A DNA stretch of 64,000 bases from Telmatactis stephensoni (lineage: Eukaryota > Cnidaria > Anthozoa > Actiniaria > Isophelliidae). The notes beneath the pieces are model-generated. The model searched no databases, was not told the DNA's origin, and worked only from the letters and a program-made list of their open reading frames with translations. Where the stretch lies: contig JALIZF010001939.1 of NCBI GenBank assembly GCA_029948255.1, positions 2,275,001 through 2,339,000 of the forward strand, read 5' to 3'. Of the stretch, positions 59,792-64,000 are shown piece after piece. Numbering within the stretch: position 1 is the first letter of the stretch; each line of letters starts with the position of its first letter. Position numbers and translations under genes: made by a program.

Positions 59792-60814
59792 TTATCCCGT
59801 TGCATCAAACCGAGCACGCCAACACATTTCATGTTGTTCCACTCTAGGAGCCATTACCACATTCAGTCCACAACAAAATCGTTGTTTCAAAGCTACTCTG
59901 AATGAGCGGTTCATAATGCCATACAAAAGAGGATTTAAGGCGCTTGACGTACAACCTAGGAAGATATAACTCATGTAGGTGCCACGAGAGAGGGCTCCGC
60001 CAGGCAAAAACGAGTCAAGCATCTCAATAACAATTATAGGAATCCAGCATGCTCCAAAACCCAACACCAAAACAAACAAGGTTTTAGTAACTTTTATTTC
60101 GTTCAAGGAAACTTGTCCAACACTCGTAGTAGTCGAGAAAGCCCCGTGGTTTGACATGTTGGTGGTGTGTTTGTGCATAGTTCGGAAAACTTGCACATAA
60201 GACACGATAATGATGCAAAAAGGCATGATAATAAAGACAAATAGAGAGAATGAAGTGTAGATGAGATTAGAAACGAATCCAGGGATGCTCAAAAAACACG
60301 AAGAACGACCACCATTGAAAGTAAATGAGCCTATAACCAAAGGAGCTAGTGCTGCAGCCAGAGATACAAGCCATACAAAAACTAACATACAAATGCAGTA
60401 CCTTTTACGAAACCACTTTCTGTACAAGGTCGGTCGGACTACACAAAAGTACCTGTTTAATGCTATTAGTGACATCGTCTGTAGAGCTATGAAGGATAAC
60501 CAGAGATACATAAATCCTTGCAGTTGGCACAAAACACCGCCAGAATCCCACTTTCCTTTGGTTAGGACTTTGACAGTAAGTGGCATCACAAAAACAGCCT
60601 TTAAGATATCAGATGTACTCAGTGCAATAATATACAGATTAGTTTTTGTCTGCAAACATGGCGTCTTGAGTACCACGAAAAAAAGAGCCAAGTTACCAAC
60701 GCCAGATAAAACGTTTATCAAGATCATCAAGGAAGATTCAAATATAGTGAGACCAATGCTTCGATTAGCTAGATCAAGATCAATCCTTTCTCTCCATGTC
60801 ATATTTTGAGCCAT
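59792..60814 (-). CDS. Class A (rhodopsin-like) GPCR, 340 aa, single exon
   Basis: The first in-frame ATG is at 60814 (the frame is open upstream, but without ATG). Residues counted from this ATG. Sequon N4 (NMT) and N17 (NRS) in the N-terminus; TM1 with GVGN (N41); TM2 with STSD (D69); C96 and C173 for the TM3-loop 2 disulfide; NRY (120-122) in place of DRY; TM6 with FGACWIP, a good CWxP; TM7 with NPLLY (294-298); cysteines CC (314-315) in the tail for possible palmitoylation. Third loop short, serine/threonine rich. General features fit amine/melatonin/opsin-like cnidarian receptors, but ligand and subfamily cannot be assigned. TAA stop at 59792-59794. Confidence 0.92.
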   Translation of the reverse strand: MAQNMTWRERIDLDLANRSIGLTIFESSLMILINVLSGVGNLALFFVVLKTPCLQTKTNLYIIALSTSDILKAVFVMPLTVKVLTKGKWDSGGVLCQLQGFMYLWLSFIALQTMSLIALNRYFCVVRPTLYRKWFRKRYCICMLVFVWLVSLAAALAPLVIGSFTFNGGRSSCFLSIPGFVSNLIYTSFSLFVFIIMPFCIIIVSYVQVFRTMHKHTTNMSNHGAFSTTTSVGQVSLNEIKVTKTLFVLVLGFGACWIPIIVIEMLDSFLPGGALSRGTYMSYIFLGCTSSALNPLLYGIMNRSFRVALKQRFCCGLNVVMAPRVEQHEMCWRARFDATG

Positions 60815-63332
60815 GATGAATCTTGTACAGGACAATCTCAAGTGACAATTAATTTTCTATTAAAAACGTTAAGCAAAGTCAAAAAGGTCTTTCCCTATCG
60901 CTTCGACAAAGCAACTAGGACTATCACTCATTAAATCAAATGTTGAATTCAAGCGGTAACCATGACACATTAGGCAATTTAAAGGACGTTTAAATCTATT
61001 AACTTATGCGTCACTGTTTGGCATTGGCCAATGAGTACAAGTCACAGGTCGGTAATATTTGATTCAAGAACGGAAATTAAATAATGCCAAACGCAGTTAT
61101 ATTTGTTGGCGATATAATTCCCATTATCATAAGTGTACTTTTTGCGTGCAGGTGTACATGCATACAAAAAACTTAATCAGTCATAGGAAAGTGAAGGGTT
61201 GTCAAAGTGCATAGGTCTCTCTCCTACTGCAACATGTTTTTTAACATGTTCAGTAAAAGTTCTAGGATTTGAGTTTGTTTTCGTATATAAACCAAAATAA
61301 ATATCAGTATATTTTGGAAGTCGCTCCTATTAATCCATTTTTAAGTACTATATTATTATTATCTCGTATAGCGCTGATATAAATGTTTTCATAAGCACGT
61401 ATTCTTAAAGTAAGAGTTATACCAATTAGATTTTGACTCAAGTGTTAATAACAAGAAACACCTGCCAGCTCTTCAAGTAAGCTTTTCACAACACCAGGCT
61501 AAAAAATCGCATTTAAAGGTAACTTTAACTTTTTCATGCTATCACAATTAAACCATCCGTTATTGTTAATAGGCAATACTGGACCAAAAACACTGAGCTG
61601 CGTTTCACAGAAGAGATTACTACTTGCAACCCCAAGTAATATGTACTCAATAACAGCTCTGTTAATGATATACAGTTGACTATTTACTATTTATATTATG
61701 ACTTTCATTAGTATGACCATTATCTTGACATTTAACGCTTTTCCAATCACCTTATTCATCGATAATTGCCGATCAATCTTTCTTACTTCAAACAGGTTCT
61801 TTATGAAAAGTCATTTATGTAGGGTCATATACGATGATGTAGTCTGATGTATTCAAGCAAACTATGTACTCTAAGAAAGTCTCGATCTGCTGCAGGATAG
61901 CAATAATAATAATAAGAAGACTATATATAAAGAGGTTAAACGCTAAACAGTTACAAAACGATAAACTTGTGACCCTAAATGAAACAAAAACAAAAAACTA
62001 AAACTAAAAAACAAAAACTAGATAGTATACAATAAAATAAAACTAAAAAACATAAGGCTATATACACAAATACTATCAGCAATAAATAGCTACCAAGGTA
62101 ACGCTAATGAGCCAATGAGAAGGCAGAAAAACCTTGCCAGTTTTTGAGCTCTCATAACAAAACCTATTATCTTAATTTAAAAGCTCAAAACTTTTTACGC
62201 AAACGAGAAAGTCAAATATACCACAAAGATTCTTAGATTTGATGAATGGGTCACAGAGATACAATGCTCTGTATTTGGCAGTTGGGAAATAAGATATTTT
62301 GGTCAGCAGAAAAACCATCGTAAATATCCCAAAAAGGTTTTTACTGCAATTTGACATGGTTTTGTTGCAAGCTTTGGTGACCAGCTGACCGTATACAGTT
62401 TTTTTAAGCATCACTGCAAGTTAAAAAAAAGCATTGATGTTTTTTCTTTGCTACGGCTGAGCAAATACGAGTAACGCATGCGCATTCAGTCACTGCAGGA
62501 GAACTGCCCATAACGTGACATCAAAACAATCAGTAAAAACGCCAAGAAAAGGGCGGAGGGGGAGACAAAAAGCAACAACACAAAGAAAACTGCATTCTAC
62601 AGGAAGCATACATCTTATACTTGGAAGCCAGACTATTTGAGATGAAACTTTTCTTAGCGCAGAAAATTTTGTTCAAATTTCTATTGTTTTAGTCGATTCT
62701 TTCCTCTCATAAACAAGTGATAATGAAAATGGCAACTTCATCTGGTCTCAACCAACTTCATAAAAATTAATCAAGATCGAAGCGAAGACACTCGACCAAT
62801 GGCGTACACTCTTGGCATATCACGTGATTACTCCACTTTTCCCATGACCCCCTACGGACTTTCTTTTCACCTTCAAATCTCCCAACAACTCTGTCAAATG
62901 TCTGCGCATGCGCCAGATTTCCCGGGCTTTCTTAACCACAGGAAGCCCATGAAATACCTATTTCTGTCAATATTTTCGTAAGATTATTATTTAGTTTTTA
63001 TATAGAATAAGCAAACATATACCAAATTCTTTACTCTAGCCGTCATTTTCTTTTTGGTAAATCTGATAAATTCTGTTCGGGTTTCCTGTGGTCTTAATAT
63101 TAGCTTTGGGGGCCTGCTAAAATCGCAAATTTGAACTGGTGACACATCTTCAATTTTTTGACTCACTGAGTATTTGTTGATTAGTATTCTATTACTTTAT
63201 ACATCCAGGTTTGAGCTTAGACATTCAGACCCGTCGCTTGGGGAGGTTCGAACGTTCGAACCCCCACCCCCACCCCCTCCCTACCTATAGAAAATACCGG
63301 CTTAGATTAGGCTACTAGTACTTTCCCTAAAT
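60815..63332. other. Upstream flank of the minus-strand class A GPCR; no gene recognised
   Basis: AT-rich, with short open frames only. Small features: AATAATAATAATAAGAAGAC at 61903-61922, an A-rich AAAACTAAAA run at 61981-62055, and a C run in CCCCCACCCCCACCCCC near 63260. Confidence 0.4.
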
Positions 63333-63857
63333 GCCCCGATCAAACGAAATCGCAAGGGAACGCAAATTTTGACTTGCTCGTCTCGTTTGGACACCTCTCA
63401 ACGCAAGTCAGCGCAAGCTTTTCAAAACTTCTCAACAAAAACCAGCTACTTGAAGGATAAGGAGAAAGTCTGGTTTTAATTGGTGTTGCTTGAATTATTT
63501 GAAGGAGTGGGAATGTGCAGAATTTCGGACAAAAAAGAAGATAAACAACTTGTGAAGCTTAACGCGTTGACTGTTCAAACGAGTCAAAACTTCCATCAAC
63601 TTGGGATCAAAGTTGAGCGCGCTCAAACTGCTTGCACGTCTTCTCAAGTTGATGCTAGTAGGCGCAAGTCGATGCAAGTAAGTTATATATTTATTTTGTA
63701 GATAATTCAACTTTATTTATTTCAACGTGTAAATCTATATGTTATTTATGGCAAATGAAAAAAAAAAGTCAAAAAAAAAAAGAAGTCAAATCCAACGAGC
63801 GGCAAGTTCAAAACTTGCGGCAGCTAGCACCTCTTTGCGTTCTCGTTTGATTGGGGC
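63333..63857. mobile_element. Non-coding TIR element with GCCCCRATCAAACGA ends
   Basis: Ends GCCCCGATCAAACGAAATCG and the complement of GCCCCAATCAAACGAGAACG form an imperfect terminal inverted repeat of about 23 bp; sub-terminal GCAAGTTGACGCAAG-like motifs recur inside. No transposase. The target-site duplication is unclear. Confidence 0.55.
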
Positions 63858-64000
63858 CAAAGAAAATACAGTCACATTGTTGCACTTCTCTGTAAATAAA
63901 CCTTTGGTATTGTGGTTTTATCAAAAAACCCGACATTCAGCTATTTATTTTAACGATTTCTTAGTTTTGACAACTGAAGTATTTTCCATCATTTCTACTT

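Overview
The window is nuclear DNA of an animal, most likely an anthozoan cnidarian (a coral or sea anemone relative). It is AT-rich, with many short GT-AG exons, no operons, tRNA-derived SINEs, a decayed LINE, dozens of foldback (MITE-like) elements and long microsatellites. The gene content is a cbEGF extracellular protein ending in a levanase-type beta-sandwich domain, divergent class A GPCRs, and an adhesion GPCR. The species call is inference; no database search was possible.

Layout. 1-12171 (+): two tandem copies of a secreted PAN/apple - EGF - cbEGF - cbEGF - levanase-type-domain gene. Copy 1 lacks only its off-window signal-peptide exon. Copy 2 has its signal-peptide exon at 6466 but carries an in-frame stop in the PAN exon, plus nested transposons and an expanded CAAA array in the next intron. 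13413-26225 (-): a complete 28-exon DDX54/Dbp10 nucleolar RNA helicase (820 codons, all exon phases agree). 26226-26904: compact head-to-head promoter region. 26905-27303 (+): an intronless 132-aa basic protein of unknown family with two RxL (cyclin-docking-like) motifs, behind CCAAT boxes and a CHR-like element. 30135-41925 (-): a 20-exon adhesion GPCR assembled here from phase-matched exons: signal peptide - VWA (intact MIDAS) - GAIN/GPS - seven-TM - short tail, about 756 aa. 41926-55913: gene-poor DNA with SINEs, foldbacks, a dead LINE reverse transcriptase and purine microsatellites. 55914-56915 (+) and 59792-60814 (-): two single-exon class A GPCRs in convergent orientation. 60815-64000: no gene seen, one TIR element.

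The three receptor genes and the secreted adhesive-type proteins are cell-surface or extracellular; DDX54 is a ribosome-biogenesis housekeeping gene; the RxL protein looks cell-cycle linked from promoter and motifs only. The strongest candidate for something not widely described is the VWA-GAIN-7TM receptor, whose VWA exon donor lies about 28 bp from a roughly 270-bp pentanucleotide array that reads as a CTCTT polypyrimidine tract in the transcript.
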